Program-made: the position numbers and the translations under genes
The notes under the pieces: generated by a model
Databases searched by the model: none
Seen by the model: only the letters and a program-made list of their open reading frames with translations
Told to the model about the DNA's origin: nothing
Shown here: positions 37,585 through 48,518 of the stretch, one piece after another
How the letters are laid out: each line of letters opens with the position of its first letter
How positions within the stretch are numbered: position 1 is the stretch's first letter
From: Agroathelia rolfsii
Lineage: Eukaryota > Basidiomycota > Agaricomycetes > Amylocorticiales > Amylocorticiaceae
NCBI GenBank assembly: GCA_018343915.1
Contig: JABRWF010000008.1
Coordinates: 186,001-250,000, forward strand
Direction: 5' to 3'
DNA length: 64,000 nt

Positions 37585-40500
37585 TACACCCCCCCCCCCG
37601 CGGAATCTCGCTTGAGCATTCATCATCTCAATTGTACACATGTACACACATGGACTTATCACCTGCTGCCGGTAATACCCATTTTCTTAATTATCTACTG
37701 AAACGCGGCCTTTGGGCAGTAAACATCGTTCGAGCTCCATTGTAAATATGCTACCTAACGATGATCGGACTCTTCCTCCTTCGAAATTACGGATTGAGAA
37801 CGGCATGTTTCGGGTTACTGTTTCGAGCCTCCAATTCGAAAATATCTTTTTATGTTTTGATGTTCCATAAGGCGCCGTGTCTTCGAGAAAACAGGCTAAT
37901 GCCCGCATGCGCGAAGACCGTTCCTAAGTCTTAGATCCACTGGCCGTAAACAGAAGAGAGAGAGAGAGAAAAAAAAAAGCGGTCCGGTGTCAAATATCAT
38001 TCCACAAATGTCACTCTGATAAAGCAATTCAAAGAGTATCAATTCTTGACAATGCACTCGAAGCCTCAATCGATCTTCCAAATCGGTCAACAGGATAAAC
38101 CTGTTGTGCGGATTTGAATTGTTCATTGACAAGACAGTTATACTGTTTTCCAAATGGTCCAGCGGCCTATTATTAGTCTAGGTACGCTGCCTCTGCGTGC
38201 ATTTGATCTGTGCTTCAAAGATAGAGGTCGATTCATGTCCCCCCCCCCCCTTTTCCTCCGACGAACTTGAAGAGGAATCTATCCACACCTTGTCTCAAGC
38301 TGCAAGAATTCAAGCTCATATGTCGCAAACATGGCGTGCTAGATTGCGTGCAACCTACAGGGGGTTCACGTACGTATTGATGCTATCGCACTGACGAGGG
38401 TGAGGGGAGAATCGCCCTTCTAGGGCCTATTCGGGAGCCACAAGACTAGCACTTGACTGATTTGTCCGCATATTCGTCGCCTTAGAAGAATAGCCAAGGG
38501 CATGCCATCGCAAGCTAGTTTTCTGGACCGTCGCTTCATATCATATCTTTCATTTCACCCTGAAGATAGTCTCACAGGCTATCACTTGAGATTGAGCGAG
38601 TGTGTGTGAAAGCAAGACAGAAAAGTAGGCTGTGTCCTTAATCGCCGCCCTCGATCTTTTGAGGGGGTTCATCATGTATCGTTTATGGCCGCTGCGGTGC
38701 TCTTTACCATACGTACGTACGTACATTCACAGACTTGGCAAGGACGCCCAGAGCGATGTTGGCCTTCCCATTCTTTTTCTTTTGGTTCTAGGCATCTCAT
38801 GTTTCAAAGAAGGTGAAGTTGTCGTTGCCATTTCTCGCTTCGGACCCGTTCATTTTACAAGATGAACAATAGCCATTTTGAAAACAAACGCTAGGCCGCA
38901 AAGGTGGTCGATCAATATCAGTTGTCTAAACATGCCAATTTGCTGTCAACATTAATTATTATTAGGCTATAGAAGGCATGGCTAAGCATGCGAACCTTGC
39001 TTTTTCCTTCTTTACCCGGCGGCCGATTTGATCAGTCCGCTGTTATTGGTGAACGGGTGGCTCGAATTTATGCCAATAAAATCTCCCAGTCGGAAATCAG
39101 ATGCGTCCAGTGGCTGCCAGGGCCATGATTGGACATTTGGCAGGCAATGCATATAGTATTATCTTGAGAAAAAACGCGAGACATGCGTGTTGGTCACATG
39201 CAGATGATATAATTGGCTAGGTGCCGGTGTACGGACGACGACCCAGGGTTCTCCCACCCACCAGACTGGCACCACAGCCTCTGTGGTTCGAGAGAGCCCC
39301 AGCGGCAAAGCATCGATGATGCACTGATGGTAGTCGGACGGCCGACAAGGTTTTGCCCAAATACAGAAACACCGTGCATCGACATTGAGTGGTAAGGTAA
39401 GTGGACTTGAATGAAGATGATGATGGTTCTTCCTATTACTATCATGATGATTGTGGAACGTCCAATCGGAAGCCGTTGTGGAGCGCGTCCACTAAATGAG
39501 TGATTGGGCTTCCCATCACAAATCTATCAATCAATACCGAAAAAGCACCACATAAGATGTTTCAAAGAGAAATGGATACAGCATGTGGGACTGCGATTGT
39601 ATTGAGTTGTGGGGGGGGGGGGGCAAGGCACTCAGTTCCGGGTTGATTGGTGTATTTTACTATTAATTATCATTTGGTGCTATGGAGGATATGAATGTAC
39701 TATGGTAAATAAAATGCAGCCTTGGTACCTAGTATCCATTAAGCAGCACTGGATGGCCAGCATGAAAGGGACAGAAACCGGGCTCATGTGTGCGGTAATA
39801 AATCCGTTAGCTTTGCAGGTCTTAAAGTTCCCCTGCATCACGAGGCCAGTTCGTTGAACACAGGAGGCAGCGGCCGCGGCCGCGGAGAGCGAGAGGGGAC
39901 GCTTCCTTGCCTTTTTCAGCTTAAATTGAAGCGGCATAGTTCCGAAAATAGACATGGAAAGAGAGTCTGCCCGTCTGTAACTAGGGAAGAAGGAAAGAAA
40001 GAAAGAAAGAAAGAAAGAAATCTAGCGATGCCAGTAACGCAAAACGCATATGACTAGCGAGCGTAGCAGTCCGGCGTACTTGTTATCCGCTCGTGTGACG
40101 ATTGTGACGTCGTCGATTGAATTTGACCGCGGACTCGGAAGAGAAGGGAAACCGGTGCAGTCAGTCATTTTCGGCATCCTTACTGATTCCGAGAAAGAAT
40201 GGGTTCTGCCAATGTTCCCCGATAGCCTTAGCCTTGGGCTGAGTATTCTGGTAACTCGAACTTTGCGAATCCAATCTGCCCGCCCCTGGTCTAGCACACA
40301 GGCCTAATTTGGTATCATTGTCAAGTCTTTTTCTGCATCTGGCACACTAGCGGCGCCACCATGAGGCATGCCATTGCCCATGCTCTGCTACAGGTACTAA
40401 GTACTAGCAGTACATCATGCATCATGTACTTCCTAGTAGTAGTCGTCCCTGCCTCTGCTCAGACAGCTTGCATTAGCATTTTCTGTTTCTCATGCTACAA

Positions 40501-41668
40501 GGTCCTGCACTGGCAACGCAGAATACTTGGGCCAGATGGTGATTGCGATAGTCAGCCCGCTGGTGGCCTGAGCCCGGTCGGCTGAATGGAGCAGCACTGG
40601 CACGGGCGCTGTCAGACAAAGGGCTTCTTTGTTGATTCATGTATCACGTTTTGTTTACTTCTGGTGTTTTCTTACGGTTGTATTGAATTATGATTATGTT
40701 TTGATACAATCCCAAAAAAGGACGTCTGTCTGGCACCCGATTGCCGCACTGCGTAATGAATTCATTTTACTTGATCGTGGACGACTCGAAACCGCCCCCG
40801 TTTCGTCTGTGACTCTGCCTGCCTGCTTTTCTTCTCTTCCGTCCCAGTGCCGCCGCTACTTCCGGCCACAGAAAACGGACAATGTGATTTACCATCCGTC
40901 TAAGCATGCTCAATAATGGAAAATAGCAGGCTACACAGAATGACCAGACACCATCAGCCTGTCCCAAATATCACCCAACCAATGCTTCTTGCTGCCGGAA
41001 CCTGGTTTAGACCATTCTTGGAATGTTTTAGGACATTAGGACCCCGTCTGTCGTCGCTCCACCCTCTCATGTCCCTCGCGGGCGGGTGAATAGCAAACAC
41101 AATAACATCATAGATGACGCATGGTTTCACCGGTAGTCTTGCACTTGGGAATGGAGCTACAATATCCATCATCGCCTATGTTTCTTTCTCGCGTCGTGGC
41201 CGTGGAGACCCATCTATAATCTTTCGATAGAGAAATAACGAAGCTACGCGAGAACAAGCTCCGCCTTCATTTGTGTTTCTTCTGCCTTGCGTCCGCTTGC
41301 TGGCTGTGCCCGTGCGTTTAGTTGATGAGATCAAGAGATATTATTATGCGAAATTCTATACGCAGGCGGCGGTTTGCTTCGATTCGAGTACGAGGTAATT
41401 TTGAGTGGTCCGTGCTGCAACCAAGCCCACAGCCAATCGGGACTTTCACACAAGGTACTGGCTGCCAGTGTCAGCTAATGGAGCATCATCTAGCGTCCAT
41501 GCCTTCTCTTCTTCGCCACTCGCTTCTTGTCTCGTTCAATCTAGCCTAGGCTTGGCAATTCAAACCCCTTCCTTCTTGCAAAGAAAAAAAAAAAAAAAAA
41601 ACGCTGCTGTCAATGCCCGCATGGACGATGAATCGCACCGTTCCTGGATTCCTCCCTGCACCTTCGCC
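37585..41668. other. 4-kb gene-poor region
   Basis: I find no supportable gene. The stretch holds homopolymer runs (C near 38240, G near 39610), ACGT tandem copies near 38712, a NotI-like GCGGCCGCGGCCGC palindrome near 39879 and a GAAA microsatellite. A 40-codon plus-strand frame at 37749-37871 and minus-strand frame 37896-38153 have protein-like composition but no family match. The right end is the promoter of the repeat precursor gene. Confidence 0.4.
39993..40020. repeat. (GAAA)n microsatellite
   Basis: Seven or so perfect GAAA units in the gene-poor region. Confidence 0.9.
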
Positions 41669-41675
41669 ATAAATA
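41669..41675 (+). promoter_or_regulatory. TATA-like element of the repeat precursor gene
   Basis: ATAAATA lies about 125 nt before the ATG at 41800. It is followed by a pyrimidine-rich leader, as in highly expressed basidiomycete genes. Inferred from sequence. Confidence 0.45.
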
Positions 41676-41799
41676 CGGGCAACATTTCGTGCATTTATAC
41701 CCCAGCTTTCCGTTTATACCGACAGGCTTCAGCACTCCTCTCATCATCCTTCTCACCCACCAATACCCCCACCACATATCCCTCTTCAGTGCTTCAAGC

Positions 41800-42768
41800 A
41801 TGTCCTTTACCAAACTTTTCACTTTCGTCACCCTCGCACTCGCCACTGGCGTCCTCGCCGCCCCAGTCTCTGAGCGCCAGATCGATATCCCCGTTTGGAT
41901 TGGCGACTCTCTCGACGGCAACACCGTCACCGTGCTCAAGGACCGTCAAATCGATATCCCTGTGTGGATCGGCGACTCTCTTGACGGCAACACTGTCACC
42001 GTCCTCAAGGACCGTCAGATCGACATTCCCGTCTGGGTGGGCGACGTTGGTAACGACAACACCGTCACCGTTCTCAAGGACCGCCAGATCGATATTCCCG
42101 TAAACGTTGGCGATAGCCTTAACTGGAACGATGTCACCGTAGGCAAGAAGCGCCAGATCGACATTCCCGTTTGGGTTGACAACGTCGGAAACGGCAACGA
42201 TGTCACCGTGCTCAAGGACCGCCAGATCGACATTCCCGTAGATATTTGGGATACTCTCGACGGCAACACCGTCACCGTGCTCAAGGACCGCCAGGTCGAT
42301 ATTCCCGTTTGGGTTGACAATGTCGGCAACGGCAACGATGTCACTGTGCTCAAGGACCGCCAGATCGATATTCCCGTGGATATTTGGGACACTCTCGACG
42401 GCAACACCGTCACAGTGCTCAAGGACCGCCAGGTCGATATTCCCGTTTGGGTTGACAACGTCGGAAACGACAACGATGTCACCGTGCTCAAGGACCGCCA
42501 GATCGACATTCCCGTTTGGATTGGCGACTCTCTCGACGGCAACACCGTCACTGTCCTCAAGGATCGTCAAATCGATATCCCTGTGTGGATCGGCGACTCT
42601 CTTGACGGCAACACCGTCACCGTCCTCAAGGATCGTCAGATTGACATTCCCGTGAACGTTGGCAATGTCGGCAACGGCAACGATGTCTCCGTGCTCGCGG
42701 ACCGCCAGATCGATATCCCTGTCTGGATTGGTGACTCGCTCGATGGCAACACCGTCACCGTCCTCTAA
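41800..42768 (+). CDS. secreted tandem-repeat peptide precursor (13 x 23 residues)
   Basis: This intronless gene encodes 322 residues. A signal peptide (MSFTKLFTFVTLALATGVLA) and a short APVSE linker lead straight into thirteen tandem units that fill the rest of the protein. Each unit opens with Arg-Gln-(Ile/Val)-Asp-Ile-Pro-Val and closes with Val-(Thr/Ser)-Val-Leu-Lys-Asp (variants Gly-Lys-Lys and Leu-Ala-Asp). The middle varies between four forms: WIGDSLDGN, WVDNVGNGN, DIWDTLDGN and NVG-type. Twelve of thirteen units have exactly one Trp, and there is no Cys. One junction is a canonical Kex2 site, Lys-Lys-Arg (42145-42153); the others are Lys-Asp-Arg or similar. The design matches fungal Kex2-processed repeat precursors: surface-active Rep1-like peptides, or RiPP precursors of the dikaritin kind. 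The upstream in-frame extension to 41689 would bury the signal peptide, so ATG 41800 is chosen. Confidence 0.9.
   Translation: MSFTKLFTFVTLALATGVLAAPVSERQIDIPVWIGDSLDGNTVTVLKDRQIDIPVWIGDSLDGNTVTVLKDRQIDIPVWVGDVGNDNTVTVLKDRQIDIPVNVGDSLNWNDVTVGKKRQIDIPVWVDNVGNGNDVTVLKDRQIDIPVDIWDTLDGNTVTVLKDRQVDIPVWVDNVGNGNDVTVLKDRQIDIPVDIWDTLDGNTVTVLKDRQVDIPVWVDNVGNDNDVTVLKDRQIDIPVWIGDSLDGNTVTVLKDRQIDIPVWIGDSLDGNTVTVLKDRQIDIPVNVGNVGNGNDVSVLADRQIDIPVWIGDSLDGNTVTVL
41875..42765 (+). repeat. thirteen 69-bp coding tandem repeats
   Basis: Units start every 69 nt from 41875; the last is 63 nt long. Several are almost identical at DNA level. Units 6-7 and 8-9 form two near-identical 138-bp dimers, and units 1-2 resemble 10-11. 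This points to recent unequal exchange or gene conversion. Confidence 0.95.
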
Positions 42769-43413
42769 GACCACAAATTTTTCATGCATGGTTTGATGGC
42801 GACTTGTATGACATTGCCATTTGCCTAAAGTTAATCATCCGTTCTGTACTGAACTTTTACTATCTTTTTATTTCTTTTCTTTTCTTTGGACACATTACAA
42901 ATTGTAGTCGCTCATTTTATTTCACTTTACAATACTGGGCATCCATGTATCGTGATACTCCTGATTCTTCCCTTCGTCAGATTTCAATTTGCTATTTAGG
43001 CCGCATTGTGGTTGTATTACATGCATGGTCTTGTATCTACATAGCTGACGACTGAATATCCATTTTTTTTTTTTTTTGTCGCTTCTTTCCGTGTTGCGCG
43101 AGGGAAACTGCATTCTATTCGGGATCTGGTGTGACCATAGTTTGTATTGGGCCATTTCACCTATATCTATACAATTAGCCACTGTTTCGCTAGCCATAGT
43201 TGTAATTGGTGATAGATCGTAGCAGCCTACGTTTCTGCGTTTAGGCAAATCGCATATATCTTTCCTCTACTATTCTGTATTGAATTCTTGGTTTGGATGA
43301 ATCAAGGCGACAGAACGGATATTACTAATCGACAATAAAATGATAATAGGACTAGAGAATGATGTAAGTAAGCGACCAATATGACTTGTCTAGTTATCGT
43401 AAATGGCATTCTT
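42769..43413. other. convergent intergenic spacer after the repeat precursor
   Basis: AT-rich 3' flanks of two convergent genes with a T run near 43063. No gene seen. Confidence 0.45.
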
Positions 43414-45189
43414 TCAACATTCGATCCATGTTTTCTCGCCGCGTGGCGTAGCACAGGCTGAGCAGGCGAGATGGTCTGGCTCGTTTAGTCTGCGAAGATT
43501 GCATTATATGCACATGTACTGAATGAATGGAAAGAAGAGCTTACAATGTACAGATCTGGCACGACCACTGATGATTAGAGTTATTCACAGATCCAGCCCG
43601 AGAGGTTTTTGTAACGAATGGTTGCGTTTCATCAATGTCGTCACTCAGAGCAACTACGTCTTCGGAGCCCGAACCACGAAGCTCTACCAATTAGCTAGGT
43701 AAGGATAGTTGTAAGAAAACAGAACGAACCTGCTGGTAGCCTGCGCGATGAAGACGGTATCTTCAAGGAAGCTTCCTTCTGGGATGCTGGCCAAACAAAG
43801 TTATTCTGGGATAAAATTGCCGGAGAGAACTTCATCTGTTCCAGCTCGTCTGGGGCGGTGGTTGATGTAATGCCCGCACGCCGGTCTGCGTCTGTCTCTG
43901 GGATAATTTCTATATCGGAGTCGTCGCTGTCCTCTTCTTGCTTTGTTTCTGCTGAGCGTAGGGCTAAATTCTAGAGTTAGTACCAAGACTTCATCACGAC
44001 GGAATGGAGCATTAAACACTGACGTTTTGATTGGAGCGTCTTGAGTCGTTTTTCAATTGCCAGTAGGCGCTCCTCGCGCGCGCGTTTGCTATACACACAA
44101 GATTAGGTTCGAGGCTTCCATCTGCCATGATCGAAATCACCTAGTGGCTTGTTTCCTAAATCCTGTCCCATGAGCCTTCTCATCACCTTCAAGACCGGCA
44201 TTGAGGGCCGTTCCCTCGCCGGTAAACTTGTTGGCGCTGGTAACGCGTCCCCCAGCCTTGCGCTTCCGCGCCGTCTGTGCACCGGTGTGATTGGATGGGC
44301 CCGTTTCAGAAGGTCCTCGACGTCGCCTGCGGTGGGATGTGGGCCGTTTTCTCGTTTGTGCACCTCCGCACTAGTAAATCTGGTTGGTTTTGTATCGCGA
44401 TCTGTCAACGCAAGACGCAACTTACGACATACTCGGGCAATTCATTGGCAGCGACGGCGCCATCACCGGATATAAGTGCAGAATCAGCAAGACGTTGGCC
44501 TGAGGACCAATATCCATCGCCATAGTATCCCCTCGCTTGCAGCGCGCTCACTTCAGAGCGCAGACGCGCCCACAGAGCCTGAAAGCCGAGACCATGGTTC
44601 ATGTGCTGGAGGATTCAGAGATGATAGAATAAGCACCGAAACTAAAGATTATTTTTTTTACGGTCGAGCGGCCAACCTTGATGTGAGCGAGCTTGTGGTC
44701 ATAGGATATTTATATATCAGGATAGTGTGATAGCACTGAAAGGAAGAGGACGAACCTCATGACAAAAGGTACTCATAAGCCATGAGATCGGGAGAAATGA
44801 GCCATCTGGTCGCCTTAGGACCAACTCTACGGGGACGACGATAGTTTTAAGACAAATTTACCCCAAAGTATAAAAGGCAAGATTACCTATTGTCTCTCCT
44901 GCCTCCCAGTTCCTGCCTGCAAAGACGGGATTATGTTCATACTATGTTTGAGGGGCAAAATGACAGCTGAGTCGACGTCAAGTGGCGCAGTTCGCAACCA
45001 ACCAACCTCCTCGAAGCTGTTTATTACAAAGCCGTGATCTTTCATGATAGGCCTTACTTGGGCGGCAAGCGCGCGCAGAAGCTGCCTTGCCTCTTCTCGA
45101 GACTCGTGGTTCGGGCTGGGCAATGCGGTAATGAAGTTGATATGCGGATTCGGGTTTGTTTCGCGCTCGTTCAAACGTGTGTGGACCAT
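43414..45189 (-). CDS. WSS1: Wss1-like DNA-dependent metalloprotease (WLM domain, RanBP2 zinc finger)
   Basis: Wss1 family proteases cut DNA-protein crosslinks and sumoylated chromatin proteins. The start MVHTRLNERETNPNPHINFI and EARQLLRALAAQVRPIMKDH are diagnostic of the WLM domain. VFAGRNWEAGETIELVLRRP and SWLMSTFCHE follow. The catalytic motif HELAHIKHMNHG (HExxH plus third His) is built from three exons; LAHIK is a 15-nt exon at 44677-44691. Then come FQALWARLRSEVSALQARGY, GDGYWSSGQRLADSA and PEYVCGGAQTRKRP. The C-terminal part has a SUMO-interaction-like DSDIEIIPE and a RanBP2-type zinc finger (WSCQICTL ... LACSACAT). Stop at 43416-43414. All expected functional elements are present, so the enzyme should be active. 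The PFK gene starts 278 nt away on the other strand. Confidence 0.93.
44677..44691 (-). other. 15-nt micro-exon inside the Wss1 HExxH motif
   Basis: The exon encodes Leu-Ala-His-Ile-Lys. Its flanking introns are 44692-44755 (64 nt) and 44606-44676 (71 nt), both GT-AG and both in phase 0. His-Glu of the HExxH motif lies on the preceding exon, and the third zinc ligand lies on the next. Confidence 0.85.
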
Positions 45190-45467
45190 TGCGGGGTTAC
45201 GATACGGTCGACAAATGTGCAATGTCAATATCGATAAGTACTTGTTTACCCTATTATGGTCCCTTTAATGCACAATGTAAAGTGTGGATAGGAATTATAA
45301 GCGTGATAAATCATGATGGGATAATTCCGATCATTACACATTTACTTCCGGTGCATTTCCGCCGCGGTCAAAACAAGATATTATTTATTTACTGAGGCGT
45401 CGGCTTAGGGCCAGTACCCTGATCTCTTCTCTCCTTTACCCCCGTCGAGGCCATCATCGAATCGACC
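45190..45467. promoter_or_regulatory. divergent promoter of WSS1 and PFK
   Basis: 278 nt separate the outward-facing starts. The PFK side ends in a CT-rich leader. No specific site is assigned. Confidence 0.5.
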
Positions 45468-48400
45468 ATGAAGATCGCAGTGCTTACATCTGGAGGCGAC
45501 AGCGCCGGCATGAACGCAGTTGTGCGTGGTGTCGTCAAAGCAGGCATTTTGAAGTGTGTCCAGAGCTTTCCCATGTTCCCCCTTCCCATCGTAAAGCTGA
45601 GGGATTCAGAGGTTGCGAGACCTGGATTGTGCGCGAAGGCTACGAGGGCCTTGTGCGAGGAAATCAAGAGTCTGAAAATGCAGATGCTGCAGCACCCCAA
45701 CAGCCAGAGCCCCAATCTTCTGCCATCCTGCACAATCTGCGCTTCGGAGATGGTGCGCAGCTCAAGGACGGCACGGGAGATTACCCTGGCCGTCGCTCTC
45801 TCAAGGGGCGCTACATTGTTCGCGTCGGTTGGGACGATGTCCGGGGCTGGTTTGCAGAGGTATTTCTTCGGTCGGATCTATCTATCTCGGCGAAATGCCC
45901 ATCTATATATCCTTAGGGAGGTACCCTCATTGGCACCGCACGATCAAAGGCATTCAGGACACCAGAGGGACGTCTTACAGCCGCCTACAACTTGATTAAA
46001 GAGGGGATCGACGCTATTGTCGTCTGTGGTGGTGATGGATCCCTTACCGGAGCAGATGTCTTCCGTGCAGAATGGCCCAAGTTGATCGCTGAGCTTCACG
46101 CCCAAGGCATGTAATCCGTCAAGTGACACTCCACCTCCTTACAATGTCTCATTCCCACAGGAAAAATCACCGACGAGCAGGTCCAGCGTCATGGCCATCT
46201 ACGAATCGTTGGGTTGGTGGGCTCCATTGACAACGACATGTCTCTTACCGACTTGACCATCGGCGCACCTACTGCACTTCATCGCATCTGCGAAGCCATT
46301 GACAACATTAACTCTACTGCCGCATCTCATTCTCGAGCTTTTGTTTTGGAGGTCATGGGACGCCACTGTGGCTGGCTAGCCCTCCTTGCTGGGCTTAGGT
46401 AAAGTTAAATGCGCATATATATGCTAGCAAAATCAATACTGAATTGAATACAATCAGTGGTGGCGCAGACTTTGTTTTTATCCCAGAGCGCCCACCGGCC
46501 GGTAAATGGGATGACGAGCTGTGCGAGGCCGTCCATAAAGTGCGTATGGATTGTTAGAAATTGTTTAAAACAGCTTGTGTTCAATTATGGCGACAATAGC
46601 ATCGTGAACTGGGCAAGCGCAAGACGATCGTAATCGTTGCCGAGGGTGCTCATGATTCCTCTCTCAACCCTATTCATACGAACCAAATCAAGGATGTTCT
46701 TGCTGACCGTCTCGGGCTGGACACTCGTGTCACTACTCTCGGCCATACTCAGCGAGGTGGACGGCCATGCGCTATGGATCGTATCATGGTAAAGTACCCC
46801 CCCCCCATCTGGATGAATTCCCAACAGAGCCCTTCTTTAACATACATCCCAGCCAACATTACAAGCGGTAGAGGCTGTTAACGCGCTTCTCGAAGCTACA
46901 CCAGAAACACCATCCTACATGATTGGAATCAAGGAGAACAATGTGACAAGAGTACCCTTGATGGAGGCCGTTGCGACGGTAAGCCTGCCTCCCCTCACTT
47001 GATTGAGTGTTCATCGCTAAGTACCGCAACAGACACGGTCTGTGACTGAGGCTATAGAGGCTAAAGACTTTGATCGCGCAATGGCCCAACGCGATCCTGA
47101 GTTCCGCGAGAGCTTGGAGGGTTTCATAGCCACTTCAACCCTTCTGGCAGAGCCTTTACTCCCTGAGAGCAAGGTAATTTTTCAAAAACTGGATCGCCCA
47201 CTATTTCCTGACACAGTATATTCTATAGCAACTGCGCATTGCTATTATGCAGTAAGCATATATTCCTCACAAATTGCATACTGTAAGCTTGTCATCTAAC
47301 CTAGCATAGTATGGGTGCTCCCGCGGGTGGTATGAATGCCGCCACACGCACAGCCGTGCGCTACTGCATTCGACAGGGCCACCATCCTCTCGCGATCCAC
47401 AATGGCTTCCGTGGTCTACTCGACGACGATGTGAACGAGTTCTCCTGGCTTGGTGTCGACACCTGGATGGCGCGCGGCGGCTCCGAGCTGGGCACGAACC
47501 GGACGCTGCCCTCATTTGACCTCGGTGGCGTCGCATCCAAGTTCCAGGAGCACCGTATTGACGCGCTAATGATGATCGGCGGGTTCGAGGCATTCACGGC
47601 ACTGCTCGAGCTTGAGGAGGGCAGGAAGCATTATCCAGCGTTCCATATCCCCATGGTGCACCTTCCCGCGACGATCAGCAACAATGTGCCCTTGACGGAG
47701 TATAGTCTGGGCAGCGATACGAGTCTGAATGCCCTAGTTGATGCATGCGATGCGATCAAACAGAGTGCTAGTGCGAGTCGCAACAGAGTATTCGTTATTG
47801 AAACGCAGGGTGGCAAGTGTGGATACATTGCGAGCATGGGTGCCTTGGCGGTGAGTTTCGACTCTTTAAAACAAGCATGGGATAATCCATAACATATATC
47901 ATTGGATGACTTGCAGACTGGTGCCATGATGGTGTATACCCCTGAGCAGGGCATAGATCTGGACATGCTTCGTCGCGACGTCAGATTCCTCAAGAAGCGA
48001 TACGAGCTTGACGAAAAGGGAAAGGCCGAGGGCCGTCTCATCATTCGGTATGCATATAGAAAAAGTTCCGTATTTTTCGACGACGCATATACCCACCTTA
48101 TCGTTACAGAAATGAAGTGGCCTCAAACGTGTACACTACGGATGTGATTACCAAGATGCTCAAAGAAGAAGGTGGAACGCTCTTCGACTCTCGCTCTGCC
48201 TCGCTCGGACATACCTTGCAGGGTGGCATCCCCTCGCCCATGGACCGCGCGCGTGCGGCGCGTCTGTCACTGAAATGCATGGTGTTCATCGAGCAGCAAC
48301 ATGAGATTCTCGCGGCGCAGGGCGGTCGAGGCAAGTCGCGCACTGCCAGCCCGGACAGTGCAGCAGTCATAGTCATTCAGGGCTCGTCCATCCGATGGGT

Positions 48401-48518
48401 GCCCGTCAAGGACATTGTAGAGCACGCCGATATGAAGAATAGGCGAGGCAAGACAGCTTGGTGGACGGGCATCAAAGAACTACAAGAATCGCTGGTGGGA
48501 AGACCTGAGCTTGGGTAA
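45468..48518 (+). CDS. PFK1: 6-phosphofructokinase, eukaryotic two-lobed form
   Basis: It phosphorylates fructose 6-phosphate with ATP, the committed step of glycolysis. The N-terminal catalytic lobe shows [69 protein letters not shown] (catalytic Asp in GSIDND), [24 protein letters not shown] and [14 protein letters not shown]. The C-terminal regulatory lobe shows [68 protein letters not shown] and [20 protein letters not shown]. The link between lobes includes a 23-nt exon at 47229-47251 encoding QLRIAIM and part of the next His codon. The length, about 770 residues, is usual for fungi. The start is the first ATG before the ATP-binding GGDS motif. The 3' half is duplicated as a pseudogene at 51181-52535. 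Confidence 0.96.

Noticed and set aside
37896..38153. Minus-strand frame of 85 codons in the gene-poor region
   Set aside because: Composition is plausible but there is no family match, and flanking exons could not be joined.
39250..39300. GGTTCGAGA-like B-box suggesting a tRNA
   Set aside because: No matching A-box or cloverleaf stems can be drawn around it.
39993..40020. GAAA repeats as a possible array-type or telomeric element
   Set aside because: Simple tetranucleotide microsatellite with no spacers and no telomere motif.
41405..42103. Second plus-strand frame overlapping the start of the repeat precursor
   Set aside because: Lacks a signal peptide or family match. It is a frame shadow of the repeats plus an open leader.
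41794..42789. Open frame of 331 codons on the minus strand across the repeat precursor
   Set aside because: It mirrors the 69-bp repeats. The plus-strand frame has the signal peptide and sensible codon use, and the minus frame stays open only because the repeated codons avoid the complements of stops.
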